In this document: piece by piece, positions 14,901 through 26,900 of the stretch
Layout of the letters: each line of letters opens with the position of its first letter
Position numbering within the stretch: the stretch's first letter is position 1
Source of the DNA: Macropodus opercularis
Lineage: Eukaryota > Chordata > Actinopteri > Anabantiformes > Osphronemidae
Assembly (NCBI GenBank): GCA_030770545.1
Contig: CM061099.1
Coordinates: forward strand, 12,159,001 to 12,223,000
DNA: 64,000 bases
Reading direction: 5' to 3'
Program-made: the position numbers and the translations under genes
The notes under the pieces: model-generated
Told to the model about the DNA's origin: nothing
Database searches by the model: none
What the model saw: the letters and a program-made list of their open reading frames with translations, nothing else

Positions 14901-17900
14901 AGGCATTCAATCCAGGAGAGCACACTTAAAAATAAACCTATAAATGTCAGGCCTCTGGCATGTTCCCAGTGGTTGGTGCAGGAAAACCGACAAAACATAA
15001 ACTATTTGCTCTTTAATATAAAACGATGACACCTCATAAAATGTGTGCTGGTGGTTATGGAAGAATCCTCATGTTTCCATCCTGAAGTCCTCATGGCATA
15101 GTTTGTAATAATTCAACTGTTATATCTGAACACTACATGTTATAAAACCCATTATGCCTCTTAAAATAGTAAAAAAAGATGAAAATCTCACTGATAACTA
15201 ATATGTGTAATATGCAGCTTAATTAAGCAACGTGACGGCTCAGGACTGTTAATATCCTGGTAGCACTTACAGAACTTTGCTTCTGCTTTGATCTAGGTGT
15301 TCACTACGTTTCGATAGCATCGTTCAAAACTTCATAACTTACAACGTGTGTCCCCTGATGGGCAGACTAATGGTGCGAGATGCTCTGTCCCTGTGGTAGG
15401 GATCTCGTAAGGCCAGACTGAGGCTCAGACTTCCTGTCACCAGACTCAGGCCATCCTCCTGGATGTCCGTCAATGAGGCCAGAGACTTTGTAATGTGCTG
15501 CTGCTTGCTGCCTGATGAGGGATCCAGGATCGGCCCCAAATACTCTGCGGACACCGCCTTCATCTGAGCTGACAGACGAGGCTCCATCTGTGTGAAAAAT
15601 GTGCAGCATTTGTGTTAGACAGGATGAAAAGAGCAAGAAGGAGGACAGTGGGATATGAGAAACTGGGACATAAAATAAAGATAAAGACTGAATTTAATTA
15701 GGGCACAAGAGGAAATTAAGATACAGCATCATCCAGTAGGGAAAAGGGCAAAGAGAATTTGAAAACAGTTAAACAAATAAACTCGAAAAGGGAGACAGAG
15801 CTGTCAGCGTAGGGTCAGAGAAAGAGGAATGTAAACAGATGATAAATAACAGCAAACAGAGAATTAACAAGAGGCTAAGATGGATTGGTAACAAGGTTCC
15901 TTTTACTAAGAGCTGCAGAGGGCAGGATCATTTTTAACTGCTTGCTTTTACTGCCACCTTATGGTTAAAGGAAAAAACAGCAGAGACAAACTGAGGCATG
16001 TGCTGGGAGAGAGAACGAAAGGAAACTAAACACAGCAAAAGTCTCAACAACAACAACAACAACAACAATACACACAGTCATCTGTTAATTAACACTCTTA
16101 ACAATCACACTTTACCTTTATCTTGAAATCATCTTGGCTGTTGGATTCTTTCATTTGAGATACGCTGCAGAAAGAGAGAAAACTGAGTCATGGTCTCATG
16201 TGTGTATAAAAGACTTAGGACACATGACTCTTCAGATGCAGTTTCTATGGGAAGGACATCAAGTAGATGAAACGCAACCACACCAGCATGTAGTCAATTC
16301 TTCTCAAAAGAGGTGGATGTAATGTTTTCAGGCTTACCTGCTGTCAGATGCTTGGCTGAACTCAGACGGCTCCTCATCCGTGCTGGCATAGCCATTCTCT
16401 GCAAACACAGACAACAACTGACTCTGACTCAGAATCAGAGAACTCTCGCTGCAGGTTTCCATTGTATTTGATTTGGGCTTTTTAACCCTCGTGCAGCCTT
16501 TGAGGGGTCAAAACGACCCCACTGTAAACTAGGGGGCGCTCAAAGATGAAAAACACACACAAGGGTTGGATAAAACAGCCTTCGTGGGTGTTACATCCAA
16601 GCAATGAACACGTGTGGTTCTTCTGATGAACAAGTTCATCCAACCGTTCATCTAGATAAAGTGTGTTGTGATTTATTGTCTGTTTTATCCAACCCTTGTG
16701 TGGTTTTTGAGCTTAGAGCGCCCCCTGTTTTCCTTTTGATATCGTCGAAGGGTGCACGAGGGTTAAGGGTCTATGTTACTCGGTTTTCGTATGTTACCGT
16801 GACACAGCGCATGCTCCCATTCTAATGATTCCTCCTTGAGCCTGGCTTGGTATTATGCTGTTTTGCATGTACCACTGTGCTAACAGGAGGGTTAATGACG
16901 CACAATGTAGTGGAATACAGGGACACTCGGATCGCTGCCTACCCTGCTGCACGTTGTGGATGAGAGCCTGGAGTTCAGGGATGTACTCGGCCTTTTCTCG
17001 CAAAGCGTCCAGAATCATGTGATTGTGGGACGAGCCAATGACATCTGTCTGCCTCAGCTGTCCCTCCAGGAGTCTGATCTGAGCCTCCTTCTGAGCCACC
17101 TGCAGGCTCTAAACACGCACAGGACCAAGTGAGGTCAAAAATGATTCACACCCGCACATTGATGGTACAGAAAACGAGACAACCATGATTAATAAAAGAC
17201 GTGCACTTCACCTTGCAGTACTAAACACTAGATGGTGCTACAGATGTATATATAACTGGACTTCAGCGTATACGGTATTAAACCCTTTTACATCAATATA
17301 CAGTATGTGTTTCATGGCAAACCTACCTTGTCTATGGAAGCCTTGAGGAAGTGGTCCAGCAGGTGGCGCGCTTCAGCCAGAGAGCAGGAGCTAATCACCA
17401 CTGATGTGTCCACAGAGTCCAACTCATCCTGGAGGAAAACACAACCCCAGATGTTGAGAGAGGCCTTTTTTCACCTCTCACAGCTGGACAGACGCCTGCG
17501 TTTACGTGAGCGTTCGTGTCATTTCATTGGCTTTGTGAAGACATTTTGCTCAGTGTTCAGAGTGTGAAGGTATGAGATTAGTCAGACCTGAGTTAAAGCG
17601 AGGTTTACGATTAAGTGGGTGTGAACGTTTGTACCTTGGTCTCCTCTATCTGTACAATGGTGGCCTGGCAGTCAGACAGGCTGTCGTTGATGTAGTCTAT
17701 ATTGGCATTTAGGACCTCGATCTCCTCGTTAATTTCTTGAAGGAGGCGGTCCTCGGCCTCGGGTCCCTCTCCGTCTGCCATCAGTACCTCTCTCTTATGT
17801 GACAGCGCTTCCTGTTGGACTGTCAGCTCCTCTCGCTTCTGACTCAACCGCAACACAAATGCACACAGCAAAAAAAAAGCAGTGGCTTTAACAGCTGTTG

Positions 17901-20900
17901 TCTTTCGAGAAAAGAGGAAGGAAAGTTCTGACTCACTTTGATTTGAGTTGTGAGTTGTCAACAATGAAAAGAGCCAAATAAAGGCTTGTTATTCTCATCT
18001 TACACTGTCAAAATTTAGCAGAGACGCAACACAGTGCTCCTACCTTGATAAGGCGATCCATGTCAGCTTCCACATTAGAGATCGTCATCCTCTGCATGAC
18101 AATGTCCATAATGCGATGCTCGAGCTTTTGCCATTTCTGCCGGGCTGACTTAGAGGCGCTGCTTCCTGCCCCTGCAGTGCTGCCCAGGCCCACGGGCTTA
18201 CGCTGCAACTTCTTCCTGCTGCTGGACAGAAATCAGAAGGAGAACGAGCAGAGGACTGAGAAACCAGAACGCAACCAGTAGCAATCACATAGTTAACGGT
18301 CTCGAAAGTGTCCTGTCTCTGTACCACTAGTTTTAACACATGCATCACATCCTACTCGTCCAACTCACCCAATGACCCTGGTTCCGTCCATGCTCGCGTC
18401 GCTCTCTGCCAGGTATCCAAACACACTGTTCTTGTTGTTCCACTGTCTCACTAACCCGCTCACACTCCTGCCGGTCTCAGGCTCGGAGCTGCTTGCTGTG
18501 GTGCTCGCCGATAGCTCGGCTCCAGAGTCTGTAAGCGGAGGCGTCTGGTTCCAGCGGGCCACGCGCCCGGCCACGCGGTCGGACATGGGTTTGGCTAGGC
18601 GTCGGAGGGCAGTGACTTCCTGGGTCTTCCTGCGCAGCACTAGCTCCTGCTGACGCTTCTGAGACTCCAGCGCTCGGATCTGGTACTAAAAACACACACA
18701 CACACACAGACCTTTAATGTACATTGTTATTATTATTAGGAGTCTACTTAATTTACATTTTAAACTACATTTAATTACTGTTAAAACATTAACATGAGGG
18801 CCTTTTGCACGACAAGCTTACAAGGTTCTAATTATGAAAGGATTATGACTGAAGCCCACAGTGACCGTGTAAACGCTTGTTAATTAAACCTCCAGGAAAA
18901 AAACACTTAAACAATTATATTTACATAATAGCCACATAGTGATACCAAAACATGTCTGGTACAGTAAGTGCACATCATACGTGCATTACTATGTTACACA
19001 GAGACCTCACACAATGCGAACTACAACCACATCACTCGTAAGGCTGCCTAAGATGCAAGCAGAGAAGCAGCCTCACCTCCTGCCGTCGCTGCTCCTTCTT
19101 GAGCTGAGCGATCTCACGGTTCCTCTTAGCCTCCACCATTCTTCTCCTCTGCTGCTCCTCCTTCATTTGCTTCATAAGCACCACCTGGAAACAGCAGCAA
19201 GGTCAGACCTCCTGAACAGGTTGGTTACTCCTGTTCGCAAGGTCGTTCTCCTCCACGCTCTCTCTTCTCCTCCTCTCTTACCTTTGCTTTCTTCATCTCG
19301 TTGACCTCGCCCTGGAGTTTCTTCAGCTCCCGTTCATATCTGCCCTGGTTTTTCAGGAGGCGTGCGTGCTCCTTCTGTGCCGCCTGCAGTTTCAGCAGGT
19401 CGCGGTTCATTTCTTTGAGACGCTTCTCGTACTCCTGTTTGATCCGGTTGGCCTTTTCTTCTGTGTAGTTCTCCATGGACACTGGACAAACACACAGTAA
19501 TCTAAATTGCCTGCTTCACCATTCTCCTTTAATTTACCAACTAAGCTGGGTTAACTCACTAAGGTTCTGCAGAACGCGGTCTCTCTCCAGCTGCGTGTCC
19601 CTGATCTTGTTTTGTAGCAGGATGAGCTTCTCCTCATACTGCAGCTTCAGCATCATCAGCCTCCGCTGGCTGTTCTCCAGCTCATCTATTAGCTTCTGTT
19701 TAATCTCAATCTCACAGGTAAGATCTGCCAGGTCCGCCTGGAAATTGGCTGCAGTTTGGGGAGAAAACGGTCAGAAATGCATTCCACACCACAAATCACA
19801 CGTTTGTACGTATGCAGGTAAAGAAGCTTTGATCATTTATGGAAGCAGTTGTTAGAAACCTTTCTCATCCGAGTCTGAGTCAGAGTCCACCAGGCTCTCA
19901 TCGCTGTCAAACCCGTTCTCCTCCCTGCCCTCCTCGTCATCCTCGCCCTCATCTTCCTCACATCCACTCTCCTCCTGCAGCGGAGACATGATGTCCTACA
20001 CACAGAAACAAGGGCATTAGACTTAAATCTTCAATGGTTCGAGACTGCTGATGGACACTACATATACCTTACCTCTGTGTAATTGTCATCTGAATCGATC
20101 TCTCCATTTTGTCCGTTGTCTCCGTTCTGGCCGTTCTCCCCGTTCTCGTGATTGTGCAGCTTCACTCGTTTCTTCAGGCCTTTCTCTAGCTCTGGACTGC
20201 AGGAGGTAAGATTACAGAAGGTACTGAACAAAACTCAGAAGAAGACACCAACCTGGGGACTGTTTCTAGGTGATGTGCTCAAGGTACCATCATTACTCTA
20301 AATTCATTATAAACGTCATCTTCAGCTCATCTACCCTCGTCCTGCCCTTTCAGCTTTTTACATTTTATTACCAACTTAATTCTCCCCGCAGCTCCATCGT
20401 TCACAGCCGTCCGGCTCTTCACCCACCCTGTCTCCAAATTCCCATCTACCTCTATCTCAAACCCATTAAACCTCAATTAGCCTGTTAGGCTGTGTACTCT
20501 TCTCTCTCATGACCCACTGGCCGACTGAATTAGGCCTCTTTGTGTCCATGCCAGCGTTACTACTCAGCCCTGGCTGCATCCCAATTCTATTTGGAAGCCG
20601 GGCGTCTCAAAGCCCTAATCGACTTGTGATGTGGCTCTTAAGCAAGTACGGAGGAGCAGTGAGGCGGGGAGAGCAGAACGAAACGTACAAGTGCAGGAGC
20701 AATGACGCAACAAAATCACAATTCGATAAAACTCGAATGTTGAAGATTTAAACATGTGAAAATACCCATAACTCCACTTCACATGACTGACTTTTGTCCA
20801 CAATGACTCTACAATGTCCAAATATTGTTTTGGAATGTCCAACATCATGCATGTACACGTACCTGTACATCCTCCTCTGCCTCCTCTCCTTCTTCTTCAG

Positions 20901-23900
20901 CCTCTCTATGTCCATCTTGGCTCGACGCAACACGTCGGTCATCTCGGCTTCCATGGACAGGGGAGCGGGTGAGGATCCGGGAGGGTGGCCCGGAGCGGGG
21001 CTAAGACCGGTGGAGGGGAACGGGGAACGAGAGGAGAGCCTGGTCACCTGCCGTCGCAGCGACTCATTCATGGCTTCACTCTCTAGAAGCTTGGACCTGA
21101 AGAAATAAAGAGACAACGATATCTATTCATTGATTTTTATTTTAGTCACATATTTTATCTCCATTTTAGATTATTCATTGATCATCTGTTTAGTTTTGTG
21201 AAATCAGAAATAAGATGAATGATTAAGGAATAAAATGATCTTTTAATTTTGTATTTTATGTACAGATTTGAGAGTGGTGGTATAGCAGAAGCGTCCAATC
21301 CAATAAGCAACACAATTAGCTGACCCAGTGTCACAATGATTTCAGTGAGTGTGTTGGTTTGGAGCTTTTACCTCAGCTCTTCAACCTCTCGGATGTAGTT
21401 CTGTATTAGAGCCCCGATCTCCTCGTTGCCCTCCGCTAGTGGTGAAAAGCATCAAAAGGCTCAGGTCACACAGACGTCTCACAGAAATAACAAGTCAATA
21501 CTGAAATGCTGACGGGATCTACATTAAACTGCATGGATACAATGTGAAACAAGCGTCTGACACTTAAGACTAATCCTCTTCCCGTTTCCTAATTCTCCAC
21601 GCAGCCCATCAGATGTTCCTCATTGCAATTAGAATAAATAGGAAAGTGCAGAATCAAATAGAAATACTCTAAAATAAAATAAAATATGTATATATATAAA
21701 TATATATAGGCATATGTCACTCAAACAGAGGCAAAGGTCTCTCCACTGCTGCCACACTGTTCATTTAAACCCTACCTGGTATAAACAGGTCTTAATGGTA
21801 GCAAAACTAACATTTGACATAATTGCACATCTCCACCACGTACTTGACTTGGTCAGCAGAGTGCTGACCTCATTGGCCAGCAGATGTGTCACTCGGGTGT
21901 TGAGGTGGTCGATGGTCTCCTGCATGGCTTTGACCCTGAGACGCAGGGTGTCGTTCTCCCTCTGCAGCATGGCGTTCTCCTGATACAGGTCACTGAAGCC
22001 CTCAGACCCATCCTCACACGCCACTCGCTTCCCCTGGACAGATGTACAACCAGCAAACAGCCATTACGTGACACAATAGATTTATATAGACACTCATGTG
22101 TATTCTTAACGGAGGAGCCCAAGCGGACACACGCCTATTGTTACAAACCAGCTGATTACTCTGTGGCTCTTCAAGTGACTATTGTTACATTCGGAATGAT
22201 GAACACTGAGAAAAGTCCCGTTGTGTAAGCATCGAAACAGAGAGTCACTATATAATCCAGTCAGCGCTGGCAGGCAGCGTTCCCTCCACCAGTCCAGCCC
22301 TGTGCTACTTCCAGACTCCAGTCACATCACATCCACGGTTACCACAGAGGTCCGTCACCAGTCGGCACGCATTCACTTCCCTCTAGTAACCATGGTGACC
22401 TTCTAAAACACACAAGAAACTAAACGACTACTCGTTTAATCCAGGGGATGAAAGCTGACGAAAGCTGTGTTTCACTCCCAGCTTGTTTTGATATCGTCTA
22501 TATATATATATATATATATCAGCACATTAGTCTGTGTGAGGTAAAGCACATTACACTCTTTATATCCACTGCTTCTAAAATGTAGGTATCTCCCTATTTA
22601 TTTTATTGTGAACTCCTAATGCTTGATCAGTCATTGTTCATGCCAGATAAGCCATAAATGGGTGTGTGTTCCAGTACTGGTCTTTAATTTGATGTCGGCC
22701 TCTGCTGTACCTTAAAAACTGTTCTCTCTTACTCCAATTAGCGTTGCCTTTCTTCCTCTCTGTACTCAGTGATTCCCACTTTCATCCATCTTGTCGTCAT
22801 ATTCAGCCCCTCTCTCTTACAGCCTCATTGCATCACTTACACTGACAGCCATGTGTTAGCGCTCTTCTTCAATCTTCGTCAATGTGCCACATCTCCACCT
22901 ACCCCCTTTCATTTATCCCCTCTTATCTTTTTCCTCCTCCTCGTCTTTATTTTTCCTTGCCGTCTCCCAGCATGCTTTGCCTGCTTATGTCATCTCCACC
23001 CATCCCTGCATTTCTCACCGCCTTGTACTCCATCAGCTCCAGCTGAAGCCGAGCTATCTCGGCACGCAGGGCGCTGATCTGCTGGCTGGTCTTGTCTTGG
23101 TTCACCACCACCTTGTTCTTGATGTTTCGGGCACGGTTGGCATACTTCAGCGTGTTCAGGGTCTCCATGAAGTCCCGGTCAGATGGGCTGACGCAGGCAA
23201 TCATCATTGTGCGACTGGAGAGGAAGGAAACATGGAGGTTGAAGTCAACACTTAAAGCAGGAAGACATTACAGTTGTTTTCTTCCTGAACTCTAGGTTTT
23301 ATTGCTGATTTTATCAATAAATCCCCAAAAAGACTTCTCGAATGTGTCTCTGTGTGCATGTGTGCACCTGTTTCCTCCAAGTGAATCTTGCAGCAGACGG
23401 GTGAGTTTGGAGTCTCTGTAGGGAACGTGTCCTCCCTTCTTGGTCTGATCTCCTAAAGCACTGATCACGTTTCCCAGCGCCAGCTACAACACACACATCC
23501 ATGTTCAGGTAAACACTAAACACAAACCAGTCTCATTAACCCACTGCAGCAGAAAATAGGTGTGACTTTATAGACATGTTTACAGTGAACACACACACAC
23601 ACACACACACACACAGAGAGTCTCACCAGTCCACAGTTGATAGAGATCCCCTCCCGGGCTCGCTCTCCTGTGGCTCCTGTGCGTTTCAGCCTTTCAGATC
23701 CAGCCAGGTCCACGAAGTGAAACTTGGCCATCAGCGTCTCGTACTCTGGTTGGGTGATGGGGGTGGACTCCACACTGTTCACCTCACTGTTCTCCCCTCC
23801 TCCGTTCTGCTTGCAGGGGAGCATGAAAAAACAAGTATTAATAGAAGTGGACAGCTTATGGGCTTACTTGCGAACACCGATCATTTCATCACCTTCTATG

Positions 23901-26900
23901 CTGCATGTTAATATGTTTTTAATCCTAAAGTTCTCCAGCGTCTATTCGTTGTTGTTTTTTTTCACATTCTGTAAGTTTGTTTTCATAAATTGTACCGATG
24001 CCCCTCCCTGCTTCCCCCGACCCCGGTGCTTGTCTCACCAGTTGCGGCTGCTGGCAGACTCTCATCTGACACAGGTGGATTGTGAAGATGGCGTGAGAGC
24101 GGGAGCTTTGGGCATTCATCTGGGTGCTGGCTGTGGTGCGCGACAGAGCGCCAAGCTTCAGACACTGTAACAGCTGGAGAACACAGGAGGAGTTGGTTGA
24201 AGGCTCCAATAAAGTCGATGTAGAATCAGCAACAAACAATAAATGCAGACGTGTCATTTCTTTGCATCATCATTTTTAATTTCAACGTTTAGTTTAAACT
24301 TTGCTTAACTTTCGTCTTACTTTGAGCTTTTTTGCATATCTGCTGACAACTGCAAAATTGATGTGCTCTTTACTATGTGTCTCACCACTGCTTCTATCTC
24401 CTCTCTCACGCTGTTTTGACATGTTGGCCCTTCTCTCCCACAGCAGTGCCCATCTGTCTCTGCTTGTATCAGCTGTCTGGATTTTCTGGGAATTCACAGC
24501 AGAGATGACCTGACCTGACTTCTGTCATCTCCTCTCCACTGTTTCTGCTTCAGTTTAACAACTTGCTTAAATCTCTTGCCCAAATTTCAGCACCTAGCTG
24601 AGTAAAAACACAGAGTTTTGTCCCAGTCTGTATTTACTGTAACCCTACACCTAAATCACCACCTGTCTTCTCTGTTTAGGTCTTCGTCACCGGGTCGTCC
24701 ATTCTCTTCTGCCCCTCTGACCCTGTCACAGCAGCCTTCTATTAGACTGTCACTGCTGATCTGTTCCTCGTCACTGATGTGTGGCTGTATACAGACTGAA
24801 ACCTAAACTTAACAAACTAGTTTTGTACCAGTACCAGTCTGGTCTATTACATTCTCTTGTTGACCACCAGCTGGTTCTTATCAGACAGAGCATGCATGGA
24901 ATGGTAGTGTATCCTTCAGAGTAAGAGACATATAGTAGACAAAATGTAAAGTAGAGCTACATTCCCTCCAGATGTACAGTATGATGTCATTTAATTCATC
25001 AAGCTGAAAACATTATTAAATAAAGGTTTGACTCGGAAGTGGACTGTATGGTACAGACGCAAACACACCTCTTCCTCTGAGTGCACCAGTCTGGAAGTGA
25101 CTCCAGTGGTGTAGATGCTGCCACTGGCGTCCTCGTGGATCTTAATAGTCGACTTCCTGCTGCGATTCTCTGGATCTCTAGCTCCATCGAACAAGTCCAA
25201 GATCTCTTCATTGTACAGCTACAGTTAAAAAAGACCCATAAACATACGCATCAGTACAAAGTTATACGCACCCAATACATACAACCCTTTGATAGTCATC
25301 ATCATCTGTTTTCCGTTTTTGTCACGACAGTGTGTTAAATGCAGATCTGCAGCCTGACACATCAGTTAATGACCTCTTAAAACCCACTGAGGTCAAAGGG
25401 GCCACAAAGGTCAGAGAAACCTCAGCTGTTCCCACCTACTGCCAGACACACACACACACATCTGTTAACCATCAATGCAGATAACGTTCTGACCTGAGGA
25501 CCTACAAAACACATTAATAACAGAAACAAGACAGAGCAAAAGGAAGAAATGAAAGCAGACGTAAAATAAGAAGTGAAGGAAAATGAACTAAGAATTATTA
25601 CTGAGTCGTTTAATTTACTGGAGAACACACACACGACCGCCTGCCCCCAAAGACAAACCCAAACACATGCTTGACACTTACCTCTAGAGGAAATCTATTT
25701 TAAATCTATTCTAAATCATCATTTTATCTCATTGCTCCTACACAGGCATCCCTGCCTCCTTCTCCTCCCTCCCTCAGTCTTATCCATCTTCTACTCCACA
25801 TTGATGAGGAATAATATCAGAGGTAATGGCAAACATTAATCAGCCCCCACAAAGCACAAACAGACATTCCTGCCCATCTGTCATGAGGCTGTCACTTCCT
25901 GTTTGTGGGAAGGGGCGGGGGGGCTGATCCCCGTGTTTCAGCCCATCTGGTTAGAATTAATACACAACAATAGCCATCAGGGCGCACACACACACACACA
26001 CACAGCACAGTTGTGCACGTGGTGTCCATTCATATTCTACACCCTATACGATATCTGCACCCACCTCTAGAAACTGGGCGCTGACTTTAAAATCGGGAGG
26101 CTGGGTGCCCGTCTCCTGGGCGCGCACCCTCCTGCTCTTGATTCCCTCAAACAGCTGATGAACAGCCCGCGGGATGATGCCCTGCTCCTGCTGGCTCAGA
26201 GTCACATCGAAGCCCGTCCCCATGGTGTACGTCTTCCCCGAACCCGTCTGAAACAAGAGCCACACATTTAGCGTGTTCCATGTAATCGTATGCTCTTTAT
26301 TTACAGAGTGCGCAATAAAGCTTCTATGCACATGATAAAATGGCCGCTTCTAAGGACTGTGTTCAACCCAGACAACCACATGAACTTCTCCTGAAATTTT
26401 CAAAGGTAACGCTCGAATTCAATCTCTGCTCTCGTACCTGGCCATAAGCGAAAACCGTGGCGTTGTAGCCCTCAAAGCAGCCGTCGATGAGCTTGTAGAC
26501 ACAGCTCTGGTAGATGTGCTGCTGCTCTGAGTCGATGTCGAACACAAAGTCATAGGTAAAGGCCTTGTCCTTTCCCAGAAGGACTTGAGGTTCTCCAGGT
26601 GTGACCAGCGTGCACACGTGACAGCCCTCGATCTTCTCCTTGGCCATCTGAGGACGGATCCTGAGGGGAGACAACACGAGAAGATGGATCATTATTTCAA
26701 AATGTAAGTGCTGCAGTCTGAGGCACGTAGACATGCCTCAACTAGAGAAAGTGATTAAACACCATTTGTTTTGTTATAGACAAAACTAGGCCAAGCCTCT
26801 TTATTTGAAGGTCTGACACTGAAAACACAGGCGTTCGGTGACTCTTCCCTTTAAACACTGGTTGTTACTGTTCTCAGCAGACCCTGATCTGCAAATGTCA

